DNA of 64,000 nt from Boswellia sacra (GCA_013180625.2 SNVD02013076.1:1-64000), one strand, 5' to 3'; counted from the stretch's first letter, positions 21,314-33,746 are shown. Notes: a model not told the origin generated them from the letters alone. Numbers and translations: made by a program.

Positions 21314-23144
21314 TGTTGACCCAGGTATGGTAACCCAAGAGGGGGGGTGAATTGGATTTTTATTTATCAAAACGGATTTGTAAAACTTTTCTTGAAAGAT
21401 CAAAATTAGTTTACTCTTTCTTTGGGAATGAAGGTGAAGAAGATGAAATTAGAAGTTATCAAATATGTAATCAAGAGAATAATAATAATGAACAATCACA
21501 AATGCAAATAAATGTAAAGAGTATAGGGATAGAGAGAGTGCAAACTCGATGTACGTGGTTCGGCAAACCTTGCCTACGTCCACGGGCTCTTAGCTCCACG
21601 AGCTAAGCTTTCCACTAAGTTGTAGAAATCTTTACAACTTGCTTGATGAACAACCTCACCAAGACCTTTTCTTCCACCTCTTGATAACACCACACCAAGA
21701 GTTCTTCTTGATGAACAACCTCACTAAGGCAACTTCCTTCAACTCTTGATAACACCACACCAAGAGTTATTCTTGATGAACAACCTCACCAAGGTAACTT
21801 CCTTTCAACTCTTGATAACACCACACCAAGAGTTCTTCTTGATAAACAACCTCACCAAGGAAACTTCCTTCAACTCTTGATAACATACAACAAGAGTTCT
21901 CTCAAGGATAACTATTATCCTTTACAAGAATATCTCACTCTCACCACAATATAAGAACAAGGATAATTTTTACAAAGAAAGTACAACTCTCTTCAAAGAG
22001 TAGATAAAGAATATAAAACTCTCTAGACTTGATATTTCTCTTATTTTTTGCTTGATAAAATGCTTCTCTTGCACTTTTTGAATGCATTGGAGAATGGCTC
22101 CTTTTATAGGCAAATGAGATGAACTTAATCAAGTGAAGACACCAACTCCAAATTTTCTGCCTACCATAAAAACCGTAATTTTGTCTGCCATTTTTGTTAA
22201 TTTTCCGTTTGAAATTTGAAAATATGCAAAACATAAAAGATTTGAACATTTGAATATGCTTTCCAACGCATCAAGAATCTCATGTGACTTGATTTTTCTT
22301 TCTTGTGTCATTTAGATATCTATAACTCAAGATATGGCCAAAACACCATTCGATGCTCATGTGACTTGATTTTTCTTTCTTGTGTCAGTCCACCAAATTG
22401 AATGATAATTCTGTCAGCCTTCCGTTTGAAATTTGAATTTATTCAAAACATAAAAGATCTGCATATTTGAATAATATTTCCAAAACATTAAGAATCAAAG
22501 AATTTAGATATCACTATCTTAAGATATGGCCAAAACACCATTCGGTGCTCATGTGAGTTGATTTTTCTTCTCTGTGTCAGTCCACCAAATTGCATGTCAA
22601 TTATGCCGGCCTTCTGTTTGAAATTTGAATTTTTTCAAAACATATGAAATGTTCTTCATTAAGTCACCTTCCCAATTCCATAAGAATCAAGTCATTTTGA
22701 TTTTTCTACCTCAAGATATGTCCAAAGGAGTATTCGGTGCTCATGTCAGCTGCTTCCATTTGTCTTTCAAATTGTATGATGATTTGGACAACCTTGCACT
22801 TGAAATTTGAATTTCATTAAAACATATGAAATGTTATAAATTGAGCAAGCTTTCCAAAGGCTTAAGAATCACATCGTTTGGATATTTGTAGAGATATATA
22901 TGACCAATTGATTAAATATTGCTCATGTGTCACATTCCTTGAGTCAATCCTTGTTCTTAAACTTTGGTGCCTTTAACATGTAGTCTTCTCCTTAGCTTCA
23001 ACACTTCATTTTAATAAGCCTCTTCTTGATTTTAAAATTATTTCAATGATCTTACTCTTGCACATAAATAAACATGTTAGTAAATCTCAATTAATCAATG
23101 TGTATTCTTATCATCAAAATTATTATGTAGCCTTAGGGCTAACA
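21314..23144 (-). mobile_element. Solo LTR B of the Copia A/C family
   Basis: In plus-strand coordinates it starts TGTTGACCCAGG and ends GGGCTAACA, so the LTR reads on the minus strand. It is 1831 bp, with four 65-bp repeats at about 21660-21900, a TATA box on the minus strand near 22097 and degenerate U3 repeats beyond. A perfect ATAAA duplication flanks it. No internal sequence is present, so LTR-LTR recombination removed the body of the element. Confidence 0.92.
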
Positions 23145-23149
23145 ATAAA
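23145..23149. repeat. Target duplication of solo LTR B, right
   Basis: ATAAA, identical to 21309-21313. Confidence 0.85.
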
Positions 23150-24194
23150 TACTCCCAACATTCCAATATATAATAATAGGTGTGAAATATATAATTAATT
23201 AAACGTAATTAAATTTTATTTATATATATATATCAAGAAGAGATATTTTGATATAAAACTTAACACAATTTTCTATCCATTGATTTACAAAATTTAATGA
23301 TTGAGATGATTGATGATTTGGCTGTACTAAATGTTACCTATTGACTTTCAATCTCAATTGTTAGATTTTGTGAGATCAACGGCTACTAAATTGTCTCAAT
23401 AAATTGCAACAGAAATTTATGTTAAAATATTCCCTCCGTATAAAATAGTATTTGTAATTATGATATTTAAAATAGTTAAATATATTTATTAATTTAATTA
23501 TTTAAAAATAGAATTTATGAAAAATAAAATAGGGGCCACCGGAAAATAGCCATTGCCAACCACCGATGTGAACCTTTGATCATCAAATGTCGTTTACTAA
23601 CGATGTAAATGATGATACCATCAACGGATTCCAACGGCTGATCAAAGGCGAGCACACTGGTGGTGGCAATGTCGCTAGTTACGCCATCACACTGACGGTT
23701 AGTGATGACTATACTCCAGCGACCTTTATTTTATTTTTCAGAAATTGAATTCAAAAAAAATAAATTATAATAAATTAATATTTTATAATATATTATAAGT
23801 TAATAAATTTAAATGTTATTATTTACTGGTATTTTTGGATTTTAAATTATTTTGAGGAATAATTTTTGTATTTTGGACCACCTAAAAATTTTGTAGTTTT
23901 TTTATTTTAAAAAAATAAATTAATAAATTATATTTATATTATATTTATAATTATTTGTAAAATAATTTAATCAATAATTATTTGTAAAATAATTTAATCA
24001 ATTATTTGAATAAGGTTACTTTTAGATGCATAAAAAATACAAGATTAGTTTAGTAATTTAATATATTATTCCTAAGAAAACTTTTTCCTTAATTAAAAGC
24101 TTCAACTAATCAAAAGACTTAAGATTACTTAGTAATCATAAGTCCTTTTCCCCCAATTTTAATCAAACTGAACGGGGCCTAATAGTTATCTAAC
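23150..24194. other. AT-rich intergenic sequence with inverted repeats
   Basis: No gene seen. It contains the inverted repeat at 23551-23671 (listed next), and a weaker imperfect palindrome at about 23285-23380 (TTTAATGATTGAGAT against ATCTCAATTGTTAGA). CCCTCCGTATAAAATAG near 23434 resembles a Stowaway-type MITE end, but no partner end was found. Confidence 0.45.
23551..23671. repeat. Imperfect inverted repeat, about 32-bp arms
   Basis: CATTGCCAACCACCGATGTG at 23551 pairs with CACTGGTGGTGGCAATG near 23655. The next part, CCTTTGATCA, pairs with TGATCAAAGG at 23639. The loop is about 56 bp. The arms are GC-richer than the surroundings, so this may be a MITE core. Confidence 0.65.
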
Positions 24195-26745
24195 TGTGAA
24201 CGAGGCTTTCATCTTCCCAGAGTATTTGCGATCATGACACTGTGTTAAAGCCTCTTCGAGTCTTAAGGGAATACAAACAAGTCATGGGCACGTCTGGAAA
24301 AAGGAGTCGCCACTCAATTATTCAATTCGGAATGAATGGGGGCAATCTGATCCCTCTCTTCAGGACCTAAACCACCCTCATCCCTTCAGAGATGGGTTCG
24401 AGAAGTTAGGTATGAGTCTTTCGACCCGCCCGAATGTAAATCCAGCCTCCACTTGGGAAACACCAAATAGAAATATCTCGTATTGTTACTTAGTTCGCTT
24501 AGCACTATTTATTTTATGCACACATTTCCATTTTTATATTTGTTATGTATGTGAGGTGATTATTCAATCAATGATAATTGTATATTCATACAAAGAAAGA
24601 GGGAGGAAAATGGATTACATTTCCTTTCAAACATGGGGGGATGGGAAAAGAATTACATCATGTGTAATAAGATAGTAAAATATTTCATATATTCGTATAT
24701 TTGAACATTCATTCTAAGTAATGGTGTCTCACCATCAATGTGAGTCCACTATCGCTTTATGGCATCATACAATCACATTTCTCAGTATACAAACATTCAT
24801 ACATGCATAAATCATACAAAGCCATAATCTAGTATCATGACATTCTAGCCTAGATTTTGATAAATTCTATCATGGCAATTCTACCTATTGCTATTCTAGC
24901 AAAACTCATATCAAGTATTATCATGGCATATCTAGCCTTAAACACAGCATTCATGACATATTCTAGCCTAATTCATGATATTCATGGAATATTCTAGCTT
25001 AATTCATGGCATTAATGGCATATTCTAGCCTAATTCAAACAATCATCAATCATAGCACTCAAGGGCAAAATAGTAATTCTATCTATTCTATGCTATTTCC
25101 TAGCATTCGTCAAAGCAAGTAAATTTTTCTAACATGATTCCAATTGTGTGCTCTTAATCATGATTCTAAATATGTTCTTCTAAGCATATTCTAAGTATTT
25201 GCGAAGAAAGTAAATTCCTAAACATGATTCTAAAGAAGGAAGTATTTTGGACTTACCTCGACACGCTAATCCATCTAGCAAAACAAATTAGGTTAGAACA
25301 ATTCATAATAATCCTAAATATGCTCCTAAGCATAAATATAAATCCTAAACATGCTTTTCCTAAGCAAGAAAAATAAAGAGAAAATAGGAAGGAGAAGAGA
25401 ATTCTGGTCTCGAGACATACCTTTTCCGGGTTAAAAGCAATAGAACACCTAGAAGATTTTATATTGGAAAAGACTTCTCGAATTCTCGAGCGTTTCTTCA
25501 AGAGGGAGAAGAGATGATTGTATTCAACAATCGGTGTATATTACACAGTGAGAGGAGGGGGATTTATATAGGAGAGGGGTGAAGATGAAAAAGGAAGTTT
25601 CCTAAGAAAATTTTTGGAAATAAACTAAAGAGGGCCAGGTAGTCATCTACAGACAGTCGAGAAGCCATATACTGGACTGCTGACTATTGGCCAACAGTCG
25701 GGTGGTTGTCGATGGTTGGCCGGTCAATTTCCATTCGGCCTTTTCTTTCTCTGTCATCCTTTTATGCAGCCCTTTTAGACCTTCATCCCTTCAATCATGC
25801 ATAACTTTTTCAATTCAACTCTGATTTGTGATTTATAAATTTTTACAAAAACTAGACATTCGAATATTCGCAACAGTATATGACTCACCAGTAGATTTTT
25901 CCTGGATTGGTTTCTGTGATTTTTTAAAGTCATACGTTAGTTTTTGAGGCCCTTCACCAACTTCTTCTTACCCTTCTCTTCTTGACTCTCAAGGGTATTT
26001 TGGTCTTTTTCTTTGTTCAATATTTATCTTCCTTTCATCATCGAGCCTCAAAAATTTTGTGTCTATACTAGCATCACACAAGTCCAGCATTTCTTAGAGC
26101 TATCCCTGTCCTTCTTGTAAAAAATTAAGGCGAGCCTCAAAAATTGGAGCGTATTACAATGTGAAAGGAGGGGGGTTTATATAGGAGAGGGGTGAAGATG
26201 AAAAATGAAGTTTCCTAAGCAAATTTTTGGAAATAAAAACAAATAGGGCTGGGCAGCCATCTACAGACAGCCGAGCAGCCATCTAATAGACCTCCGGCCA
26301 TTCGCCAATAATCGGGCAGCTGTGTGATGGCCGGCTGGTCAATTTCTATTTGACCCTTTCTTTTTCTGTTATCCTTTGATGCAGCCCTTTCAAACCTTTA
26401 TCCCCTCAATCATGCATAGCTTTTTCAATTCAACTCTGATTTGTAATACATAAATTTTTACAAAAACTAGACATCCGAATCTTCACAACGGTATATGACT
26501 CACTATCAGATTCCTCCTGGATTGGTTTCTGTGATTTTTTAAAGTCATACGTTAGTTTTCGAGGCCCTTCACCACTTCTTCTTACCCTTCTCTTCTTGAC
26601 TTTCAAGGGTATTTTGGTTTTTTTCTTGCTCGATAATTATCTTCCTTTCATCATCGAGCCTCAAAAATTTAGTGTCTACACTAGCATCACACAAGTTAGC
26701 ATTACTTAGAGCTATCCCTGTCCTTCTTGTAAAAAATTAACGCTA
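24195..26745 (+). repeat. Gypsy-type LTR-like repeat, copy 1, with internal duplication
   Basis: Starts TGTGAACGAGGCTTTCATCT. It is collinear, with divergence, with 40999-43031: shared blocks include GTCGCCACTCAATTATTCAA, the ATTCTAGCCTAA mini-repeats near 24840-25040, ATATGACTCAC, and CATCATCGAGCCTCAAAAA near the end. In the second copy a Gypsy gag-protease fragment lies just upstream, so an LTR identity is likely. The left flank CTAAC and CTAGC after TGTCTACA (26679) are 4/5 identical and could be a decayed duplication. The outer 3' boundary is uncertain because the homology between the internal duplicates runs on to about 26745. Confidence 0.6.
25540..26745 (+). repeat. Tandem duplication, about 0.6 kb, two copies
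   Basis: The unit at about 25540-26140 is repeated at about 26150-26745. Both start GAGGGGGG or GAGGAGGGGG then TTTATATAGGAGAGGGGTGA, and share CATCTACAGACAG, AAGTCATACGTTAGTTTT and TCCCTGTCCTTCTTGTAAAA. Divergence is modest, so the duplication is younger than the split from 40999-43031, which has a single unit. Confidence 0.85.
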
Positions 26746-27498
26746 GGATAAATCCAACAACTTTATAAATTTGCAATTATTCCTTAAAGCAGATTTACAT
26801 GAGGTTGTATGTATGGTCCACCTATGGAGTCTAGGTTTTGTACATTCTAATAGTTCACATATGCCTGCAGATTTCAAATGACTTTATATGATCTTAAGGT
26901 TGGTTATGATTTTAAGGAAAAATACTTATATGAGCCTAACATACCGCATCATCATGCACATGTGATGTATTTAACTATTAATATTTCATCATATGCACAA
27001 AAGTATTTGAAATTTCTTTTTTCATTTTTTCAATTTCTAATACTAATGTATTCTCTCTCCCTAATTTTTCTTTGTCAATTTTCTTACCTAGATTGTGATT
27101 TCAATAGCCACCTATTGTCGTATGCCAATTTGTAATTGAGTAGGCTATTAAATAATCAAATAGAACTGGTAAGCTTGTCTCATACAAGTATTTCTCAACT
27201 TTGAGGGCTTTGTTTAACAAATAAAGTAGACATTGCAATAACGAGGTTTTGTGTAAACTTGGGCTCTAAAGTTTTTCATGACATTGACCTTAACTTTTTT
27301 TTATAATACTAAATTAGTAATGAAATTAACAAATGAGTCTAAATCTTGTAATCAATCTATCCTGCATAAAGTTTTTTATATCATCACTTTAAATATGTGG
27401 AAGTTATAATCAAAAGTATCTTAAAAAGAAATGAATAGACCCCTTGAAAATGATGATAAGGGCATTTACATATCGTCACTGATTAATTAATGATAGAA
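26746..27498. other. AT-rich spacer
   Basis: I see no gene, transposon end or clear repeat here. Confidence 0.4.
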
Positions 27499-27694
27499 TA
27501 ATGCTACATCTATAACTAATCTATAATCAACTTTTTCTACAACCTAAGTTGGTAAAGTATTATCGAATGGACAATTACTATGTCATGCAATATTTAACCT
27601 TATTAATTTATTTTAATTTTTTTTCCATCCATTGATATTTTTTCAACTTAAATCGTATAAGAGTTGGTTATAGTGAGTTATAAATGTAGCAGTA
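27499..27694. mobile_element. MITE-like element, 196 bp with about 33-bp terminal inverted repeats
   Basis: The left end TAATGCTACATCTATAACTA pairs with the reverse complement of the right end, TACTGCTACATTTATAACTC, and similarity continues to TATAATCAAC and TATAACCAAC. There is no coding capacity. No convincing target duplication was seen, so the superfamily is not assigned. Confidence 0.65.
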
Positions 27695-27839
27695 CCTTTT
27701 ATGATATATCTTGTAATGCTACATTATCCATTAGAGATCAATTGTCATGCATGTTCCAAATCCCATGATATGCTGAATATACATTAAAAGATAATCATAG
27801 CTTTAAAAATTGTAGTATCACTGCAAGAAAAATAAGATA

Positions 27840-28065
27840 TAGCAACAGGTCATTGGCAATGTGCAGAAATGCACGTTGCTGAATGGTATTTTTCACAACG
27901 TGCATTTCTTGCGTGTTGATGAAAATTGATGAAGTTGATTTTTAACAACGCATATGTAAGGCGTGTTGTGAAAGATTACATTTCGCAACGTGCAAGAAAT
28001 ACACGTTGCTAAATATATTATTTTTAGCAACACTCATATCCTGCACGTTGCTAAATGTCTTCTTC
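27840..28065. repeat. Subterminal repeats of CACTA 2
   Basis: Direct and inverted copies of GCAACGTGCA and TGCACGTTGC type motifs (for example near 27872, 27898, 27982, 28004 and 28043), spaced 20-60 bp apart and flanked by AAAT/TTTT tracts. This is the expected binding array for the element's second protein. Confidence 0.78.
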
Positions 28066-28267
28066 TATTTTTATTTAATTTTTCATTTTATTTTTATCTT
28101 ATTAGAATTTTTAATGTTTGAACATTAAAAATTTTAAGAAATAGATGAAATTAATTTAAATTTAATTTTTTTGTAAAAGAATAGTAATTTTATTTATTTA
28201 TTTATTTAAATAAGTATTAAGAAATTAAAATGGTAAGATAAATATTTTTAAATAATAATATTTTATG

Positions 28268-28435
28268 TAGGGATGTCAAAATTACCTATGCGGGGCTGGG
28301 TACTTGGATCCCCGGCCCGGTATTACTAGAGAATCGCTCAGATTTCTGAGGAGATTGGCCGGGGACAAGGAGAGTAATCCCAAGGAAAGGGACTGCCCGG
28401 CCCCGACCCGGCATAAATATAAAAATCTATTTTAT
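28268..28435 (+). mobile_element. Possible hAT-like left end inside CACTA 2
   Basis: TAGGGATGTCAAAATTACC followed by a GC-rich stretch with GGATCCCCGGCCCGG resembles the ends of the plant hAT family represented at 18557. No right end with a matching 8-bp duplication of ATTTTATG was found, so this is a truncated end or a chance resemblance. Confidence 0.4.
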
Positions 28436-28487
28436 TTAATTTATGAAAATATAAAATTCGACACCCGACATTATGAAATCCGACAAT

Positions 28488-28935
28488 TGACACTCGATAT
28501 CAGTCTATTTTCGAAGATATCGAGTATCGAATGACGCATCCGATACTCGATATTTACATGTCGAGCCGTGTCAGATTCACAACTAACACTCGATATTAGT
28601 CTATTTTCGAAGACATCGAGTGTCGGATGCATCATCCAATACTCGACACTTATATATCGAGTCGTGTCAGATTCACAACCAACACTCGACACTTACATGT
28701 GGAGTCGTATCGGAATCACAATTGACACTCGATATCAGTCTATTTTTAAAGACATCGAGTGTCGAATGATGCATCTGACACTCAACACTTACATGTGGAG
28801 TCGTGTCAGATTCACAACCGACACTCGATATCAGTCTATTTTTGAAGACATAGAGTGTCGGACTGATATCGAGTGTCAGATGATACATTTGACACTCGAC
28901 ACTTACATATCGAGTCGTGTTGAGGTCTATCGAGC
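28488..28935. repeat. 96-bp tandem repeat array with internal palindromes
   Basis: Units containing CACTCGATATCAGTCTATTT start at about 28491, 28587, 28683 (variant), 28726 and 28822, giving spacings of 96, 96, 43 and 96. One unit is therefore short. Each holds a palindromic stem in which GACACTCGATATC faces GACATCGAGTGTC, and a second stem CTCGACA/TGTCGAG, so RNA or single-stranded DNA would fold strongly. Overlapping open frames on both strands are a side effect of the repeat. Confidence 0.85.
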
Positions 28936-31180
28936 GCGTCAAGTTTTGACGAGTTTTGTCGAGCATTTTGGTAGGTTGCTTGTTTTAGCTTTTTTTTTTT
29001 TTGCCTTTTTGCACCACATTTAACTATAACGGCCTTGTATTTGCAGGTTGAAGCAAATGGCAAGTGAATTGTAGACAATAGAGGATGTCTAAACATTGAC
29101 AGTGATAGAGTTGTTAAGAGATTGGAAATGCAGCATTTTTTGAATTGTAGACAATATAGGATGGAAAAATAAGTACGTCCAGCTAGTCTACATGTGTAAG
29201 AATGATTTCTTTGTAATAAAAGTTTGATTTAAAAGGAAAAAACATTTATGCATCTGACCTTTCCAATATAGCATGCAGGAAAATTATGGTTAAATATACT
29301 GATATAAATATTTATTTAAGTAATAGTTCTTTATTTGTAAACCAACGTCATGTTTTGGTAAGCTCTTTTTAAAAAAATATTGCAACAAATACTACACGTT
29401 TTAGAGTCACTACCACAAAGAAACACTTTTAATGGAACTACAGTAAACCAATTTTCGTCTTTTCTCTTTACCCATCATCCTGTCTCTCTCCTCCTCTTGC
29501 CCCAATCCTAAATATTCTCCTCTCATCAAATCCTCTTGATATTCCACTCTATGCTCCTCACCACTGCTCACCTTCCACCGTCACTACCATCTCTTCACAC
29601 ACAATCTGTAGAAGTTTATCCATGCACAAACCCAGAATTAAAATACGCATGAAAATCTTCTCATTTGAGTGATGGTGATTCGGTGAAGTGACAGTGGTTC
29701 AAACCAATCATCGGTTTTGCTTTCAGTCCTAATTTCTTCACATTTCGATAAAGGTGTGTACACATTCAGTCCTAATTTCTTCACTCTTCTTTCTGCTTTC
29801 ACACCCTAATTTCTTCTCATTAATTTCGTAGTTAGATTGAAGTTCTGCCATAATTTTTTTCAAGCTTGATCTTCATTTGCTGCTGCAACAAGAAGAGGAA
29901 AGACGATGAAGCTAGTCTTTGCTGCCTCCTCCTAGCCCTAAAGGTTTGTGATTTTTCATTTTTTCATTTACTTTTTTCCTTGATTTATTTCCAGTTGCTT
30001 CAAGGGATATGGTTGCCCTGGAAGCACTTCTAGCCCTAAAGGTATGTTTAGTTATCATAAAATTATTTTTTTTTCTAATCTTTAATTTCACTGGGAGCCC
30101 TACTTGCAAGCAAAGTGAATAATGCTCTGTCCAAACGTTAATAGTTACAATTTTGTATACATGTAGGATTTTTCCAACTCCAATATAAAACATGGTTCTA
30201 TTTGACTTTGATTTCTACTTTCTTGAGTATATTGCTTACTCATCAACTTATTTAGAAGTACACGATGGTGGTGTAAATAACTAACGAGAGTGTGAGTTTA
30301 CCTAATCAGTGGCCCTAAGTGGGCTTCTGAAGAACCTCAATTCCGGGCTAGAGCAAGATGGGTAGTTTTGGGATTTTGCTGTTGACCCCCCACCAAGGTT
30401 GATCTTTCTTTGAGATTGTGGGAGATTGAAATGTAATGTTATATAATAAATATGTAAAATATAATTTAAAAAAATTAGGTTTCTAATTTAATTTTAGTTA
30501 GACGATATGGCAATAATATTTGTTGTTATCCAATTACTTTTTTTATTCTAATGCAATTTGTGTCCCATTTATTTATAAAAATTAAATTTTAATGTAATCG
30601 TTGGAATTTTTCAACTTTTTCACTACATCTAGTAAAAGTTAATGATACCGAAGCACACACTATATAAATAAATTACAGTTTATTTACTTAACTACCTTTG
30701 CCATCATTACAGGCACACCAACATATCATTTGACTCACTGTAAAAGTAAACTTCTATTTGGTGATCTTGCGTAAACAGCTACTAAACTAAGGTACAAGTT
30801 TAGTTTCTAATCTAATCTTGTTAGTATTTTTCTTCCCTTAAAGAATTATATGATAATGTTTTGGTATAATATTATTTAATCCTCTTATGTTGATATGGGT
30901 TTGCTTTGATTTTTAATCTTGAGAAGTTGATAAATATGCAATAATCTATCAACACATTTTTTTACATTGAAAGTAAAAAAATAGCACTCAATGATCTTAA
31001 CATATAAGAAGTAAACTATATATATATATATTGTCTTTATCTCTAACTCTAAGTCATCTTAATGCATATACATATACATCTTTAGGGTAGGGTTCAATTT
31101 ATAAGATATTTATAACTCGTAAATATTTTTCAACTTATTATTTGTCCTTATAATCATGTTTTGGTAGATAATTGCTCAAG
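28936..31180. other. CACTA 2 leader / non-coding region
   Basis: No convincing ORF. It has a pyrimidine-rich stretch at 29450-29560 and intron-like borders between 29930 and 30190 (AAAGGTTTGTG, AAAGGTATG). It is probably the promoter and 5' untranslated exons of the transposase gene starting at 31181. Confidence 0.4.
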
Positions 31181-31702
31181 ATGGACAAAGGATGGGTTCG
31201 TTTACCAAGGTTTTTTTTTTCTTGTTAACAATATTGGTTAAAGTTAGTTAAGTTAGTTAAAATTGTTTAACTTGGTTTACTTATTATTTGTAGAGCTTCA
31301 GAGGATTATAGGAAACGGGCATAATTTTATCAACATGGCTTGTGCAAATTGTAGAAACCTTGAGATAATAGTATGTCCTTGCTTACGTTGTAAAAATGTA
31401 CACCGTCATCATCACGAGGTAGTGTATGAACATTTAGTGATCAATGGAATAGATCCTACTTATACTACAAGGGTCCTTCATGGAGAGAGTTCTACTACCT
31501 TAAACCAATATCAAAATGTAGAGAACATGGAAACCTTTACGATGTATAAGGAGCAAATGGGTTTTAGGAATCAAATGGAGTTTGAAGAAGAAAACTTTCC
31601 TGATAATCCTTTTGAAACAAGCAAAGAGGAAATCACAAACTTAGTTAAAGATGCTGAAACCCTTTTATTTTGGATGCGTAAATTACTCAAAAATATCAAC
31701 TG
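31181..31702 (+). pseudogene. CACTA 2 transposase N-terminus (transposase-associated zinc domain)
   Basis: Exon 1 at 31181-31210 reads MDKGWVRLPR, the usual opening of the plant transposase-associated domain (PF13963 type). A short intron runs to TTTGTAG at 31293. Exon 2 then gives, after a one-base insertion near 31312, INMACANCRNLEIIVCPCLR with Cys and His residues (C-x-x-C, CPCLRC, HRHHHEVVYEHLV) and GIDPTYTTRVLHGES, all characteristic. It stays open to 31702, where Copia C's LTR begins. The catalytic TNP2 part is missing. The 1-bp frameshift indicates decay before or after the split. Confidence 0.82.
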
Positions 31703-33517
31703 TGTTGACCCAGGTATGGCAACCCAAGAGGGGGGGTGAATTGGGTTTTTATTTATCAAAATGAATTTAGAAAACTTTTCTTGAAAGATCAAAATTATAT
31801 AACTCTTTCTTTGAGAATGAAGGTGAAGAAGATGAAATTAGAATTTATCAAAGATGCAATCAAAAGAATAATAATGATGAACAATCACAAGTGCAAGTAA
31901 ATGTAAAGAGGAAAGGGATAGAGAGAGTGCAAACTCAATTTACGTGGTTCGGCAAACCTTGCCTACGTCCACGGGCTCCTAGCTCCACGAGCTAAGCTTT
32001 CCACTAAGTTGTAGAAATCTTTACAACTTGCTTGATGAACAACCTCACCAAGACTTTTTCCTTCAACTCTTGATAACACCACACCAAGAGTTCTTCTTGA
32101 TGAACAACCTCACCAAGGCAACTTTCTTCAACCCTTGATAACACCACACCAAGAGTTCTTCTTGATGAACAACCTCACCAAGGCAATTCCTTCAACACTT
32201 GATAACACCACACCAAGAGTTCTTCTTGATGAACAACCTCACCAAGGCAACTTTCCTCAACTCTTGATAACACACAACAAGAGTTCTCTCAAGGATAACT
32301 ATTATCCTTTACAATAATATCTCACTCTCACCACAATAAAAGAACAAAGATAATTTTTACAACAAAAGTATAACTCTCTTCAAAGAGTATATAGATAATA
32401 TAAAAGCTCTCTAGACTTGATACTTCTCTTGCTTTTTGCTTGATAAAATGCTTCTCTTGCACTTATCTTTTTTTGAATGCATGCATGGGAGAAGGGCTCC
32501 TTTTATAGGCAAATAGGATGAACTTAATCAAGTGAAGACACAAACTCCAAATTTTCTGCCCACCATAAAAACCGTAATCTTGTCTTCCATTTTTGTCAAT
32601 GTTCCGTTTGAATTTGAAAATCTGAAAAACATAAAAGATTTGCACATTTGAATAAGCTTTCCAACACATTAAGAATCAAGTCATTTGGATATCTGTAGCT
32701 CAAGATATGGCCAAAACACCATTCGGTGCTCATGTGACTTGATTTTTCTTTCTTGTGTCAGTCCACCAAATTGAATGATAATTATGTCAGCATTCCGTTT
32801 GAAAATTGAATTTCTTCAAAACATAAAAGATCTTCATATTTGAATAATCTTTCCAAAACATTAAGAATCAAAGCATTTGGATATCTCTATCTTAAGATAT
32901 GGCCAAAGCACCATTCGGTGCTCATGTGAGTTGATTTTTCTTCTTTGTGTCAGTCCACCGAATTGCATGTCAATTATGTCAGCCTTCTGTTTGAAATTTG
33001 AATTTTTTCAAAACATATGAAATGTTCCTCATTAAGTGATCTTTCCAATGCCGCAAGAATCAAATCATTTTGATTTTTCTAGCTCAAGATATGTCCAAAG
33101 GAGTATTCGGTGCTCATGTCAGCTGCTTCCATTTGTCTTTCAACTTGCATGATGATTTGGACAACCTTGCACTTGAAATTTGAATTTCATTAAAACATAT
33201 GAAATGTTATAAATTGAGTAAGCTTTCCAAAGGCTCAAGAATCACGTCATTTGGATATTTGTAGAGATATATATGACCAATTGATTGAACATTGCTCATG
33301 TGTCACATTCCTTGAGTCAATCCTTGTTCTTAAACTTTGGTGCCTTTAACATGTAGTCTTCTCCTTAGCTTCAACACTTCATTTTAATAAGCCTCTTCTT
33401 GATTTTAAAATTATTTCAATGATCTTACTCTTGCACATAAATAAACATGTTAGTAAATCTCAATTAATCAATGTGTATTGTTATCATCAAAATTATCATG
33501 TAGCCTTAGGGCTAACA
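31703..33517 (-). repeat. 3' LTR of Copia C
   Basis: 1815 bp, in plus coordinates TGTTGACCCAGG to GGGCTAACA. It holds four 65-bp repeats at about 32040-32290 and the U3 repeats near 32690-33260. The polypurine tract lies just beyond 33517 on the plus map. Confidence 0.9.
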
Positions 33518-33535
33518 ATCTCCCCCTTTTTGATG
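33518..33535 (-). promoter_or_regulatory. Polypurine tract of Copia C
   Basis: On the plus strand ATCTCCCCCTTTTTGATG; the minus strand is CATCAAAAAGGGGGAGAT, directly before the 3' LTR. It equals the tract in element A. Confidence 0.78.
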
Positions 33536-33746
33536 ATGACAAACCATTGATTGCTTTAAAATATAATCTAAAATCAAGAATGAAAATAAAATGAACAATA
33601 AGCAAGAAGAATGGCACTTGTTATGAATATAAGCAATCCAACTATTTCTCCCCCTTTTGTTATCATCAAAAAAAAATGTAATCAAATTAACTACTCCCCC
33701 TAAATATATTCTCCCCCTTAACATATGCTATCATATTAAAGCAAAA

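Larger units (their letters stand above)
27819..31702 (+). mobile_element. CACTA-type element 2, 5' part
   Basis: Begins CACTGCAAGAAAAATAAG at 27819, a known variant of the CACTA terminus. It has subterminal repeats to about 28070 and, on the same strand, the first exons of a CACTA transposase at 31181-31702. It is cut by Copia element C at 31703. Its 3' part was not found on the other side of C. Confidence 0.72.

Noticed and set aside
23420..23540. Stowaway MITE end (CCCTCCGTATAAAATAG)
   Set aside because: Only one end resembles the consensus; no inverted partner or TA duplication could be defined.
28304..29096. Overlapping ORFs on both strands in the 96-bp array
   Set aside because: A repeat unit of 96 bp is a multiple of three, so frames stay open by periodicity, not selection.
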